From Trichostrongylus colubriformis (lineage: Eukaryota; Nematoda; Chromadorea; Rhabditida; Trichostrongylidae): DNA of 64,000 bases. The position numbers were made by a program, and so were the translations under genes. Below, piece after piece: positions 45,293 through 57,668 of this stretch; the first letter of the stretch is position 1; each line of letters begins with the position of its first letter. The stretch lies in the NCBI GenBank assembly GCA_963978905.1, contig OZ022256.1, positions 6,183,501 through 6,247,500 of the forward strand, read 5' to 3'. Under the pieces are notes generated by a model, which did not search any database, was not told the DNA's origin, and was given only the letters and a program-made list of their open reading frames with translations.

Positions 45293-48200
45293 CTTGGACA
45301 CACCCCTATGGTGAGACACTTTTGTGCGTTTCGGACATGGGCAGTACATTCCTGAATGGTCGAAGAATCATGATAGTAAAGAAGTTGGGAGCACCACAGG
45401 TGAAATTTATTGGCTTGAAAGGGAATCCTTCAAAACACATGATAGATTTTTGGAGTAAAAGTACTTGTTACTCTACAATCCAGAAAGATACTCATCATCA
45501 AAAACTCACCATCGCCTCCTGTTTGTCCTGGTGCTCCTGGAGATCCGGGTGATCCATCCTGTCCTGGTCCACCGGGTTGCCCTGCAGGGCCTGGAGGTCC
45601 CGCCTTTCCTGGCGGACCGATGCCACCAGGCATTCCATCTCCTCCGGGAGGTCCGGGTGGTCCTGGTGGTCCAGGTAGTCCCGGAAGTCCTTCTGAAGCG
45701 GGTCCACCTTGTGCATCCTTTCCAGGTTCTCCAGCTGGTCCAGGTGCTCCTGGGGTACCTGGCGCACCAGCATCACCCACTGGTCCTGGAGGACCGGGTA
45801 CTCCAGTCACAGAACCAGGTTCTCCACCGCCGCCCTGACCAGGAGCTCCAGCAGGTCCTGCACCACCAGGAGGACCAGGTGGACCTGGAGGGCCTGCTGG
45901 ACATTTAATACATCCTGTCTGTCCTCCTCCTCCAGTGTATGCTGGACCAGCACTACCAGGTTTACCAGGAGCCCCTGGAGAACCGTCCAATCCAGGGAGA
46001 CCTTTCTTACCTGGACTTCCAGGCGGACCTGGAGGGCATTTGTTGACCCCCTGGGGCCCACAATTGCACTGCCCCCTACCACCTCCTCCTTGATATCCTC
46101 CGCTTCCTCCTCCAAAACTCCCACTTCCACCCCTCCCCAATCCGTATCCTCCTCCTCCTCCTCCTCCTCCTCCTCCTCCTCCATAAGACGTTCCTCCGCC
46201 ATATCCTCCAGCTCCACCTCTTCCTCCGGCATATGTCGCTCCTCTTCCTCTTTTATATCCCACTCCTCCTCCACCTACATATGACACTCCTCCGCCATAT
46301 CCGGCTCCTCCACCTCTTCCTGCGAATCCTGCTACTGCACCACCTCCTCCTCTGTATCCTGCTCCTCCTCCTTTTGCATATGCTCCTCCACCTCTATATG
46401 CTCCTCCTCCTCCATAAGGTCTCGCATATCCTCGTTTAATTCGATTAATTGATGACGTGAATGGGTTCGTCGCTGGATCGAGTTTTGCTGCGACGGTTAA
46501 CTCGGTCATCGCCTCCCATGCAACAGCGGAAAGCCCCTGAAACAACAGCATATATTCATGTATTGAGATCCGTTAGATTTTGTGAGCATGCGGGGTATAA
46601 AGTCACGGGATTAGGAGCTCACTATGAATATTGCGCTCAGATGGGTGTGTACACTTATGACGAAATTTCGCTCTGCAACGTCGTACTCGCGGCGCCGTCA
46701 GCACAACATGCTGCGGTCGGTTGGAGTTCCGCTCAGGACGCACGGGTCCGGTACCATAGAGGTTCTTTTAGAAATAGCTGTTTATCTCAACATCATCTAT
46801 GAAACTATAACATTTGTACCCTAAAAAGACAAAATGGTGACATAAAAAGTGAAAGAAACGATAGCATAACTTATAACGATTCTTATCGAGGAATATTTAA
46901 TTCGGACGTAAAACTCTTAAGAGAGTGTTGCACGCACGTACGCAATCACACGCGAAGAGATCCGTGGCGTCGCCCGCTGCGCGCGGCCGCACAATAATTT
47001 GACATAAGTGTACACACCCTGTTCCGGGTCCTACCAAACTCGTGCCCACTGAAACCCTCAAATTTCCTTATTTGAGAAACCGCTTCCGCTGAAGAACTTT
47101 GAGCCGAATTTTTGCAAACTTAAAGGCATCACAAGGGGTAATTTGGCCGATTAATGGCGATAAAGGTCAGCTGGTGCTGTAGTGGAGGAACGAGAACGAC
47201 TGGAAACCCCTGATGATGGAACCCTCACTTTTTCCAGCGATTCTCATCGAGAATGCGCCTTTGCGTCTTCTGCATGGAGGGGAAGAAGCAACAGCGGCAA
47301 ACCAAGCCGCGCTCCTTGCCTCTACACGACTATCTGCAGCACTCACACCATCGTAGAGCAATGATAAAGAGTTAGATGCGCGTTACAAGCGAATTACGCC
47401 GCAAGTCGTCTTATTGAATCAGCGCCCTCATTTACAATGACCGTGTCTCTCCAACTCTCGAATATCTGCAATACTTTTTATGGTGCCTTTAAAGGCACCA
47501 GAGGGATAAGGGGAAAGTGAGAATTGTGACTACATGATCTCTGAAAACAAAATTTCCACTTCAGGAGAGGTTATGTGTGGCGAAACTTGCACTGAGAAAG
47601 CGAGGCTGACAGTCCTATCATGGTTCCGCAGCACCGCATGTCACTTTGCAGTTCATCAGCCGGGTGAGACGCCGGTGAGGGCGAGATATCGTTCGCGGCC
47701 GACTGATTTAGCAACTCGCCCCTCTGCAATCTACCCTTGGCTAGTGACGTAGAGAGACGAGAAAGAGATGCAGGATTTTCGGGTTTCTATTCGTCGGGGC
47801 TCCCGCCGTTTTATTTCATTCTTTCTCTAGTATTACACTACTGAGCACACCTTTTTCCATATTCTAAAACTTGCCAAGTTTACGCCTTCCGGTGCCTCTA
47901 AGCAGTTGGCTCACAAGTCTCACGCCTTTATGAGTGATACTTTCTGCATGGTTCTACACTTCACTCCACGTGAACTTACACCCAAGTGAATCATCTTGGA
48001 AGAAGTTTCTTGGTGGAAGAAAAGAATATCCCTGTGGCTTCTCAGGATATCGAATTGGCTACAATTTCGAGCCCAAAACCTTTATGAGTATTGCGTGTTT
48101 CACTCTCCTTCGGTTCCCCTTAACCAGCAAAAAATTCTTTTGCATTACCGCATCTTCCATCGCAACTTGTAAGGTTTGAGCAGCCGGAGTGCGTAGCCTT

Positions 48201-51200
48201 ACGTAAAAAAAATCGCTTCCTGAGATTCCGCTCATGGCCCAAAATTACGGCAGCGTGAGAGTCCTTTAAACGTTGGCGACACTGCGACACAGCATTGGAA
48301 CGCACGTATTCTGCCGCGTGAGACAATGCACCCCAATGGTGGATTACGCACAGAAAACTCCTTTTATAAACTGATTTTGAATAAACAAATAATCAAATAA
48401 GTTTTTTTTTCATGCTTTGGGTAAATTACATAAAAGCGATCTTCTTAGAACAAAGTTTTTTCAGAGATGTAGGTCTGACCTAGACTATACAAACCTTCTC
48501 GTAACACACAAAGCAAATGAATTTACATTATAGATAATATTATCAAGTAATAGTATATAATACTATTATAGACAATAAAACTACAAATGTTGCAATGATC
48601 CACTGAACATGTACATGGTTAAGCACTTCCCTCACTACCATGCAGTAATCTCTTATACAAACCCTCGAGGGAAATCTAAAATTTCGATGTTCTCAATATT
48701 CTGTATTGGCCCTCAAGATAGGAGCAGAATTCAGCGAGTTTGAAGATGTGGTATCAATAACTGCTTTCTGGGACAATGCGTCCCAATACTGGGACACAGT
48801 TCTCGGCATATGCGAGCGCGCGATGTCCCACGTGGCAGACACGTGAAAAAAACGCGCGATCGCCACTGTGCTAAAGAATGCTGCATTTGTTGTGTTATGA
48901 TGGCTGAGAACCATAATGGAGTGTTGCAGACTGTATAATTGCAGGGTCCTATCGCGATGAGGTGGGTATTTAATAAAAAGTTACCTATCTAAGCATCTTA
49001 AAGGGATTTTTGAAAGGTCAATCTGCACTGTCAGATATATACTTTGCTCCTTTTTTACTTTTGCTGAGGCTTAGTGTAGAAAAGTGATCTCTATCCCCTT
49101 TCAGGCTAAAGTAATTAATGACCATTGTGAGATGCCCCCTGCACTCCTTATCCCTCTTTTCCCCTGCGATCGCACTTCACCGCAGTTCGATCTTTGGGCG
49201 TCTAAAACAACTGAACTCAACAACAAAAATTGAAAAGTTAAAAAAGCGACAATAAACAACAACAAAGTAAACAACATCAACTCAAAAACGCTCATTAATC
49301 AGCAAATGACTACTGCGCGCGTCAAACTTCGAAGGACTTGTACGCAAGCGCACGCGAAAAGCAACCCGGACTCTTCGCGGACGGCCACGCCATTTTTCGA
49401 CATAAGGCTACACATCCATGCAGCCGTAATGGGAAGGGGGATCCTGTAACGATGCGAACGCGTAGTAAAAAGATCTTTACGGCACTGGATAAGAAAGAAC
49501 ACAAGGATAGAAGAACAAGGATAGAAGAAAAGTCTGATTTGTATACATACATCGAAAGAACTGTGGAACTTTTCAGGTAATCCAGTTCATCTCCTACAGA
49601 TATCCTCAAAGGTTTCAAGCTTGTGTCAGACTCACATGGAAGGAAAAACATCGTCTACCTTTCCAGGTACCTGGGCTGAAATCTCTTAGTGACTTCCGTA
49701 AGCACTATTATTAAATATAGGCTACTTTAGGAGAGATTACAGCCAGGCTAAAACACTAATCGAAGGGACAACGAGAGGAGGGCTACATTAGCCGAGTAGA
49801 GGCTGGGGAGCTAATGAGGGTAGAGGCAGTGATCTCAGAATCTTAGCGACAAATCCTTCATTATCATGCTCTATTTGATGCACTTGTAGTACGTGGCTTT
49901 TATTATGAAATCTACAAGCATAAGTGGTGTTCTTTTAAATGGACCAACGGCTCTTGCGAAATGCTTCCTGCAATTTCAGTGTAATCAAGATACATGTCGG
50001 TCTACGGCAACTCTTGGATGGCCATGAGAGGAGATGCACGACAGAGAATTCCCCAAATTCTTAGTGGTGATTTTACAAGGTTTTGATGAAGAGGGAGTTC
50101 ATAGCGGTGATATTTTCAATAGCTGTGAAGCCAATGTAATGTAAAAGCAACACCTGCGCCAAAATATAGGACTCACGCACTCACGCGGGAAACCCGCCAA
50201 GTGAAATCTTCTCCCTATCCACAGCGTTCCCACAGTATGTTATAGCTATTTTAGATACTCTCATTTTTACCACTGCGTTGGCCATCACAATACGAGATTT
50301 CACCGGTCACTATAATATGAACAAAATCCATCAAGCAGTTCTTTCTAGTCCAGTACTATTGCTTGCCTTGAGCTCTGCAGGAGAACTTGAAATTCTATAA
50401 AGTCAAAAGAATAGCAGATAAAATACGCGGATGGGTGGACACTATAAAGTGAGGCTTCACAATTCTGACATCATGTCTATGTCAAACAAGTGAAAGCAAT
50501 AGTAAAACGCTCTGGAAGTAGCTACTATAGCGCACATTGCAGGCCAGTGTCACCCAGAACCTTATGGGGCCACGTACATATCTTGTAGTGCTGGCTACAG
50601 GGTGTGGCTGCGTCGTCTCTGCACCTTCCCCGTGCCACTGTGCCTCGCTGTCTGTGAACGCAGCCACGCCCTGCCGGAACGCGCTTGAGCATCAAGATTA
50701 AGCATGTGCCCAAAAATCGAACAGAGTGGCGAGTTGAATTCGATGATGGTCTATATTCAACGAGAGAATGTCGTCACTAATTCACAAATACATAAGATGA
50801 GAATATGATCCCCACCGGATGGGATCTCCATGATACTAGTGATGTGGCTTTAAGGATTAATCGCATGAAAACGAACAGTGCGCTGAACAACTCATACTCT
50901 TGACATGGCTAATATCCGTCCTCTAGCGGATTAGAAAAAACTACTCATAGATACAAATGTTCATATTCAAAGTCTTATGGGGAAACGTGTGGTAGACAAA
51001 ATTTCTAGTGCAAGGTTGACAAATTATGCCAGTATAGAAAGGCAATTAGCATAATGGAATGCCATGCTGAGGACGAAATTTTGTTGCAGAATCTTCAAGC
51101 TTCTCACGTAGGCGTGTTAACCAGTACCGGACCCAATGAATCTGTCCTCTTATCTCAGTACCGATTTACTGAAACGTCGTACTGAGGACATGCTCATAAA

Positions 51201-54200
51201 TCGTTTCCAAAATGTGTCATTAATTATTGCCAGCTCATTAAAAAGCCCTTTGAGAAGAAAAGTACTAAAGGTCCTGAAATAGGGCGGTCGTCAGGCGAAA
51301 TAGTGAGATACCACAGGTACGCAACAAGGCCACGTTTATACTTTGCGCCAGCAAGGCGTGGCTGCACTCACAGGCAGCGAAGCAGAATGGTAGGCGAGAG
51401 GTGCAGAGAGGACGTAGGCAACAATACAGGATGGCACAGATTGAGACGCAAAGACACGCAGACACGCTCTGCCATCGGTACCGCGAAGTATGCACGCGGT
51501 TTAAGGACAAAAAACGCGACATTTTGCATATCACCTCTCAATCAAAGCAAATCATTCTTGGTTACAATGTGATTATATATTAAAGACACCGTAAGGGAGT
51601 AATTATGGCTTACGGTAGAACAGACGTAGTGTGGACGAGTTCAAGTGACCGCCATTGCACAAACTCGCCAATTTGACGCCTTGGCGTGGTGCCAAGAGAA
51701 GATGTTTCCATTATAAAGCTGTTCATTCCTTTTACCTTCTCCTTTGTTCTTTCTTATATTGTTTTTAGATGTACTTACATGAATGTTAATGTAGTTGGGA
51801 ATGGCCACTCCGCTGCGCTGGGAGTCAGGTGCTACAACTAAAGTTGGCCCGCGGCCGTCTCTTACAGCGGACAACTCGGAACGCCAGTGCGATGATGCGA
51901 ATGAGGCGCGAATACACACCGCAGCGATGCACTTTTGAGTTCGGGTTTTTTCACCGATTATCGCTTCTAACCTTCTGCGTTCGTTACGAAATGCTCATTT
52001 CTTTGTATGTTTCTCTTGTTTCGGACCCCCTTCCGGTTCCTTTAAGTATGACGACATACTCAGAGCATCACGGAGTGTTTAAAAGGTGTGGATAGGTTAG
52101 TAAATCTTGTTTCACTTCATTCCTTTCGGGGTCCGTCCACACAAACCGTTTTTGAAGCAATACTAAGTAAATTATAAAAATCTAACAATGGTACCAAGCT
52201 TTTAAATATCGCGAAACACTACAAAAAATAGCCTGAGACTCTTGCACCTTCTAAAAAACTGTTGTGAAGTCCCACAATGTTGCTGAACTTTCACATCATC
52301 ATTAGGCTTTGAAACAGCATGATGTTGGGGGAACGGTATTCATCTTAACATCTACATCTTCTTTACTACAAGAAGCACATATCCGATGAATAACTACTAA
52401 CAAGAAAGCCTATGTCTGTGAGAAAAGAAACGGTTGCTGGCTCACTCTACTTTACGCAGACTCTCAGGCCTACAGTGACGATGTGTTTGATTCTACAATG
52501 CTATCGCAATGAGGGAAGAGTGGGGAGGGTACTGCATGATGACACATTTTTTTCATTTCAAAATGCTTCACATTGACATGCCTTTACAGGACCTTCGTGT
52601 TAGTGTTGGACCGTGCATGTCCTATATAGGTACGACCCTGCAAAGCCATAGGTAGCGTCGTATATTTGCAGTTTTTCTTCTTTCGGGAGGAGCTGCACTG
52701 GCTATTTTCGTATAACTGTGTGAATCGGCAATGTTTCGGATTTTCTTTGGACTTCTGCTAAACGTGGCGTACGAGCTCCGCAGGGATCAGTTCTGCAATG
52801 CATTTGTCAAAGGTAAGTTCAGGATTATATTCATTCTTGTGCATGATCCAAGGTACATGTTCGTAACACGTTAATCAGTGTCAAAGCATGTCAGTGTACA
52901 GCATTTAACAAGTTAGACACGTAAGCGATGCGTCATCATTCTGGAGTCTAGAGATACCCCCCCCGGGGAATGGTAAACGGACAAATGTGCGGTGGTACTC
53001 ACTACCGCAACGCGTGAGCTTGCATCGCGGTTCGTCGTCAGTGGGCACAGGCTTTCTCTCGTTTCGTCGCTCCGCGCACTCCGCGTAAGAGAGTGCACGT
53101 GGCGAGATACTCGCAGAGTGTACTACGCATGATTGGTACGGAAGCCAACGTTGTCTCATCGGATAGTCCGACGAGACGAAGGATACTGTGAAGCAGCGGT
53201 GAAGTAAAGGAGGATCATCCGTGGTCATTGCTATTGGGAATCCAAATCTTCAATTTAGTAATTGCGGGAGCCTTCGGTTCCCGTTATTTTAGGGTCGGCG
53301 CACTTTAGCGGCGAATGCAGAGTTGCTTCCGTCTCACCGATACTAGCTCAGCAACGATATTTGGCGACGGCCCATATTAGCCCTCACGTCGAGACTTCCT
53401 TCCCTTGCAATGCGCGCGAAGCGCGCGCGACTCTTGACGCGCGGCTTTAGCGGCGAGTTAGGAGTCATTCTTTTACACACACCGTAGTAGACGAAGATCT
53501 CATGTGCTGCTCACGAAGAGCCTTGCCCGATGAGATAAGAAAACCTAGAGCTCATAAGCATGCCAGCGCGCACCATGATGGAGGCCGCGACGCGTGAGCT
53601 CATGCGTCGCGGCAGTGAGTACCGCCGCACACTTGTCCGTTTACGACGCTCCCCCCTCCCGCCCCTTCATTGCGATAGCACCGATCTCACGTCATTCAAA
53701 TTTTGACAAACGAGGATTAAGGTCGGGAGCAGGTAAGACAGCGTTCATAGTTTTGGAATTTGCGGATTGCAGTATTGCGGAACTTGCGGAAAAGCATTAA
53801 GGTATCGTATGGGAGAATTGTGGAATTTGCGGAAAGCATCAATACGTATTGATTTCCATGCTACGAAGAGACGAGAGAATCAGAGAAAGGATAGGAGAAG
53901 GAAGTGCGGAATTGTGGAATTGGTTGAATTGTCGAATTTGCGGAATCGTGGAATTCGCGGGAATGCAGGCGGGATTTGCCTTTTTGTGAAATGCAGAAGT
54001 GTGGAATTTGCGGAAAAGCATTATATACGTATTGATTTCCATGTCACGAAGAGACGAGAGGATTAGAGGAAATAAGAAGCGGAAAGTGTTTGCATTTCCG
54101 CAAATCCACAATTCTCTCGATCGTTACGTACCTATTCTTGTTTCCACAATCCCGCAAATCCCGCAGTTCTCCCAATCAATCTATCTAATGGTTTTCCGCA

Positions 54201-54477
54201 AATTTTGTAATTCTTCAATTCTGCAAATTTCCAAACCATGAAGCCCGAAGAAGTTGTAACTGCATAAAGCTTTGCTAATCCACTGAACCAAGTGATGTTA
54301 TGTGTGATGTGAGTAGGTAATGGCAACGAGACGTACCTTGAATTCATCCATATCCTGCATCATTTCGTCAAAGAAATCACTCATATCATTGTACATGTAC
54401 GCGGCTGCGAGGAGACATACTACGATAGCGACCGCGGATGTTGAGACGGCCACCGTCACCAGCGTTTTCGATTGCAT
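45293..54477 (-). CDS. Cuticle collagen, gene 3 of the cluster
   Basis: Exon 1 is 54,477-54,337 ([17 protein letters not shown]...MDEFK, GTACGT donor). An upstream in-frame extension exists but the paralogues fix this ATG. Exon 2 is 46,536-45,510 ([14 protein letters not shown], site RIKR, glycine-rich region with Tyr/Arg/Ala such as [11 protein letters not shown], then Gly-X-Y blocks beginning [17 protein letters not shown] donor). Exon 3 is 45,351-45,293 ([20 protein letters not shown], then GTGAGG). A further short exon is possible. Intron 1 is 7.8 kb, far longer than in its paralogues, and holds at least four repeats. Joining exon 1 to exon 2 over that distance is inferred from identical phase, sequence continuity (MDEFK-GLSA) and absence of another candidate. 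Confidence 0.85.
46643..47019. mobile_element. Full-length GGGTGTG-family MITE, 377 bp
   Basis: Terminal repeats are GGGTGTGTACACTTATG and its exact inverse CATAAGTGTACACACCC, followed by subterminal similarity. This is the reference copy for the fragments at 5,062, 32,125 and 38,706. No flanking duplication is visible. It sits in intron 1 of collagen gene 3. Confidence 0.75.
47482..47865 (+). repeat. Dispersed ~380-bp repeat, copy B
   Basis: It starts near GGTGCCTTTAAAGGCACC, itself an 18-bp palindrome, and continues AGAGGGATAAGGGGAAAG. It then shows TTCATCAGCCGGGTGAG, GGCTAGTGACGTAGAGAG and TACTGAGCACACC in the family order. Confidence 0.6.
47866..50585. other. Collagen 3 intron sequence without recognised gene
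   Basis: AT-rich at 48,350-48,600. A CGACATAAGGCTACACATCC segment near 49,399 resembles the end of the GGGTGTG MITE family. No exon is supported. Confidence 0.4.
50590..50685. mobile_element. PIF/Harbinger-like MITE fragment
   Basis: GTGCCACTGTGCCTCGCTG and GAACGCAGCCACGCCCTGCC match the inverse of the 26,600-26,775 interior. Both ends are missing. Confidence 0.45.
51328..51501. mobile_element. PIF/Harbinger-like MITE copy
   Basis: GGCCACGTTTATACTTTGCG to AAGTATGCACGCGGTT, flanked by CAA and TAA. The interior matches 33,215-33,389. It lies within the long first intron of collagen gene 3. Confidence 0.65.
52973..53644. mobile_element. ~670-bp element with long inverted ends
   Basis: The left arm, from GGTAAACGGACAAATGTGCG through ACGCGTGAGCTTGC, is inverted on the right as ACGCGTGAGCTCATGC through CGCACACTTGTCCGTTTAC (about 60-70 bp, roughly 85 percent matched by eye). 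C-tracts abut both ends. The interior includes GC-rich CGCGCGAAGCGCGCG-like hairpins. No transposase frame is recognised. Confidence 0.55.
53745..54235. repeat. GGAATTTGCGGAA minisatellite with inverted tail
   Basis: Irregular reiteration of TTGTGGAATTTGCGGAA-like units on the plus strand from 53,755 to about 54,015 is followed by the inverse (TTTCCGCAAATCCACAATT) from 54,090 to 54,230. A longer unit, GCATCAATACGTATTGATTT...GAAGAGACGAGAG, appears twice (53,837 and 54,021). The whole can fold on itself. It lies 100 bp inside the first intron of collagen gene 3. Confidence 0.6.
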
Positions 54478-54523
54478 CGCTGAGTTGCAGACCTCTCTGC
54501 TGCGGGCCCGCTGTGTTCGCCAC

Positions 54524-54557
54524 CTTTTAAGAGGTCGCGTGCCGCGTTTGACCTTGA
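54524..54557 (-). promoter_or_regulatory. Collagen gene 3 core promoter module
   Basis: TCAAGGTCA (54,557-54,549, minus strand) is followed 18 bp later by CTTAAAAGGTG. The ATG is 72 bp downstream of the half site. Order and spacing match genes 1 and 2. Confidence 0.6.
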
Positions 54558-54972
54558 TGTTTTTCAGCCGGCGAAAATCACCGAAGAGCATTGTTATTGG
54601 TCTTGCTCTTGAATTGGAATGTTCTCTGGTCTACACGTCAAACGTACCGCATTAATGAGAAAAGAGTTTCTTTGCGTTCAAAGGGGGTAGATGCATCACC
54701 ACTCCTTCTTCCGTTACCAACAGCTGAGACCTCGTCCTGTAGCAGCGCAGGGTCCGGAACCGAATCGCAATGAATATTCAATTTGTAGAAAATCGTGAAT
54801 ATGGAAACAGGTTCTCTTTCATTGAAAAGTGGTCACAATCACTTTTCACTGTGATGAGGAGGGAACAGCTAGCTGTATAGCTGGAAAGTTGATGGATGAA
54901 TTTATTAATGGATACTTTACTTCAATCACAAAGGTCCGCCCCACAACAACCCATCTGCCAGTGGTAAGACTG

Positions 54973-55190
54973 GGAAGTGTACCCTTATGTCAGAATTTCG
55001 CACGATGATGAGCGGCGTGCGACGTAGTGTGTGCGAGCTATGCGTTTCGCGGTAGCTGGGTCTCAAAACGATTACACGCTGATGCAAGGGGCGCGATACT
55101 CAGTTGACTTGCAATCACTTCGAGACCCATCCATATTGCTTTGCTTGCGACATGCTGCAGTGCGAAATCCTGACATAAGGGTACACACCC
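54973..55190. mobile_element. 218-bp Mutator-like MITE with perfect 9-bp duplication
   Basis: GTAAGACTG occurs exactly at both borders (54,964-54,972 and 55,191-55,199). Termini are GGAAGTGTACCCTTATGTC and the inverse of GGGTGTGTACCCTTATGTC, related to the GGGTGTG family. The interior has a TCTCAAAACGATTACACG segment and no coding capacity. Confidence 0.75.
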
Positions 55191-55199
55191 GTAAGACTG

Positions 55200-57660
55200 C
55201 ACCCTTACCGCGACGCGATGAATAGTCATTGAGGCGCTAAGCCCGTTCACACTACGACTGGACAACAAGTTACGTTACCCGTCAGAAATGTTATTGGAAG
55301 CAGTGGCAGCTACGTAGTCTGTATTCCTATCGCATATGTGTTCTCCTTTCCCGTTTTTTTCAGTTAGCGTCTCTCACCGAGCATTTTCAGAAATTCCTGT
55401 AGTAGAGCATTCTGAAGATCGCATGGAAGATTCAAGGTAAAAATATTAAGCAATCTGTCAAAGATGCGTCGCGACGACTTTACGTCCCCGTGTGGGCTTG
55501 GATGAATACTCATCGCTACTGTCGACCCGTACCAAGCAATTTATCATGAGCAAGTCCGATGGTCTTGTTCTTTTCACGAAGGGCCGTTTCTGTCTTATGG
55601 ATATCAAATCCGTTAGCGTGAAGTAAACTCTCACCTAATGTTCATGATGGCAAGAAGATCTTTTCGAGACTCCATTCAGGTTACTATGGTCCTTTCTCAA
55701 GCGGAAGTAATCGAAAACCCATGAACCCCTGAACTGCTCAGAGCATACAGATCCTATTTATTTTCAGTACCATTCCTCGCGCAAGAGGAGGAGTGGGTGC
55801 AAGTGTTTCGACAGGTCAGGTCACCAGTGTTACAACGTACCGACTACTTCACTTCGAGAACGACCAAATTAACGTTTTTGTCACACTCTATGTATGTTGA
55901 GAAGGTTACAGTTAGTAGCTCCCCGTGTTCTACTGTTCCATATGACTAACTGGATCTGATTCAAATAATATTATATGTATTTATCTAGGAAATCATAACC
56001 TAATTCATTAATATGGTATGTATTCCAAAAGATTATGTAGTTTACTTCGCAGACATTATTTTTTGTCTTCTATCATTGAAATAAGTAGACCAACCACGCA
56101 GTTGAAACTTTGAAATGAGTAACTAATCAACCGATTGCTGTACCGAAACTGATTATGGGTGTCCTGACCCCACACCACTCATCGGAACCCTCGCCACACA
56201 TCCTAAGAGAAGTGGCCTGCACTGCTTCTCCAGCCACAAATAGGTTTATCTTAGTCCCACCTGGCTTTGTTAAAAGTGAAATACGAAGCTAATCGATAGC
56301 ATGTAAGGTTAATGAGATGATCGTCTACCGGTTTAACCTTCATCTTTTAATAGACTGAATACATGTGAAGTTCTCGGTCGGAAAATTGACGAGAGCCTTT
56401 TTTGTCCACACGCGATCGCATGCACTGTCGTTAATTGAAGCACTTCTTTTGACGCACCTACTCAAGTACGCCATTGAAAACGAATCAGGAAACTACAGTC
56501 AGAGCAACAAGGATTGGTTAGGTTCCATGGATACATACTCAATGGAAAATGGCAACAGTGGGCTCACTCCCTCCGCCATGCACTACAGCACCTTCTGAAT
56601 CGCATGTGCCTAGGGCCAAGCGAGGGTTAGGAATCCTTAGACCACCGTCACTTCGCGTTTGTACCACTTTGTTATTTTGCGACATCGCACTTTCGCCGCA
56701 ATTTTGCGTGCGGATCCGTGACAGCGCAAAATCGCAGAGTCTGACGGCGGCTTCAGGGTTTGTATTTTGGATTGAAAGGAGTGTGAAGGTTGTACCTGGG
56801 TAGAATATTCTCAGAAGCATCTTCGACGACAACTTTGTTTTTTTTTTAATTTTGGAGTAACCTGGCTTCGGGAATGATTGGCGATTCATGACTTTTCACA
56901 GCTTTAATACAGCAACAACATCAACCATGGAAGGTGAAGTTGAAGGGAGAGGGGGGGGGGTGGTCATATTTCTCATAAAACTCGCCCTACCCTGCCTGCA
57001 GCCCTATTGCTTATCGATCATGCAACAAAACATCACTGGACTGAAACTGCCGACACGGCCAGGGGATCAGGTCCCACGCCCATGCTCTCAAGTCCAGCTA
57101 AACTCCCATTTCTTCGAGATCAATGAATTGATAATACTGATCCCACGAATGAGTGGCATAAGCCGAAAAGAGGTTGCCTATTCCCGGACTCATAATAGCT
57201 TTCTGAGGACATAAAAGTACATTCTAAAGTACATTTATTCGCCCAAGAATCCAATAGCCGGAATGTTCTGGGGAAAGGAATTCGCGCTTTGAAAAATTCA
57301 TTTCAATGTTCTGTCATGAAAAGGATCTGTTACAGGGTGAGTAATTCCTGGCAATTCAGGAACAATCTGTCGACTTAAATTCCATCAACCGGTTCGGCAT
57401 CAATGAAAATGCAAAATGGGAACAAAATTACCCTAAATGCTGTGAGCTGTATACCAGTTTCTACGAGAATGTTCTGTGATTTCGTTGAAGGACGTTTGCA
57501 CTTTTCCGAGTACGCAATCACAATTCGAATTTAACTTTCCCATGCGCCGGGAAGGAAAGCGCCAGACATGTGTCCGATCGCGCTACTTTTCAAATTAATC
57601 AAATTTCAAGAAAAAGAGGCATGTGAAATATGGTGAGTGGCAAGGCAGTCGAGATCTGTT
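55200..57660. other. No gene recognised
   Basis: A run of G near 56,952-56,960 and several short frames are present, but no exon chain, RNA gene or repeat boundary that I can support. Confidence 0.4.
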
Positions 57661-57668
57661 CTTTAAAA

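Noticed and set aside
48530..48580. AT-rich palindrome-like stretch as an origin or regulatory site
   Set aside because: Composition alone explains it; nothing specific supports a function.
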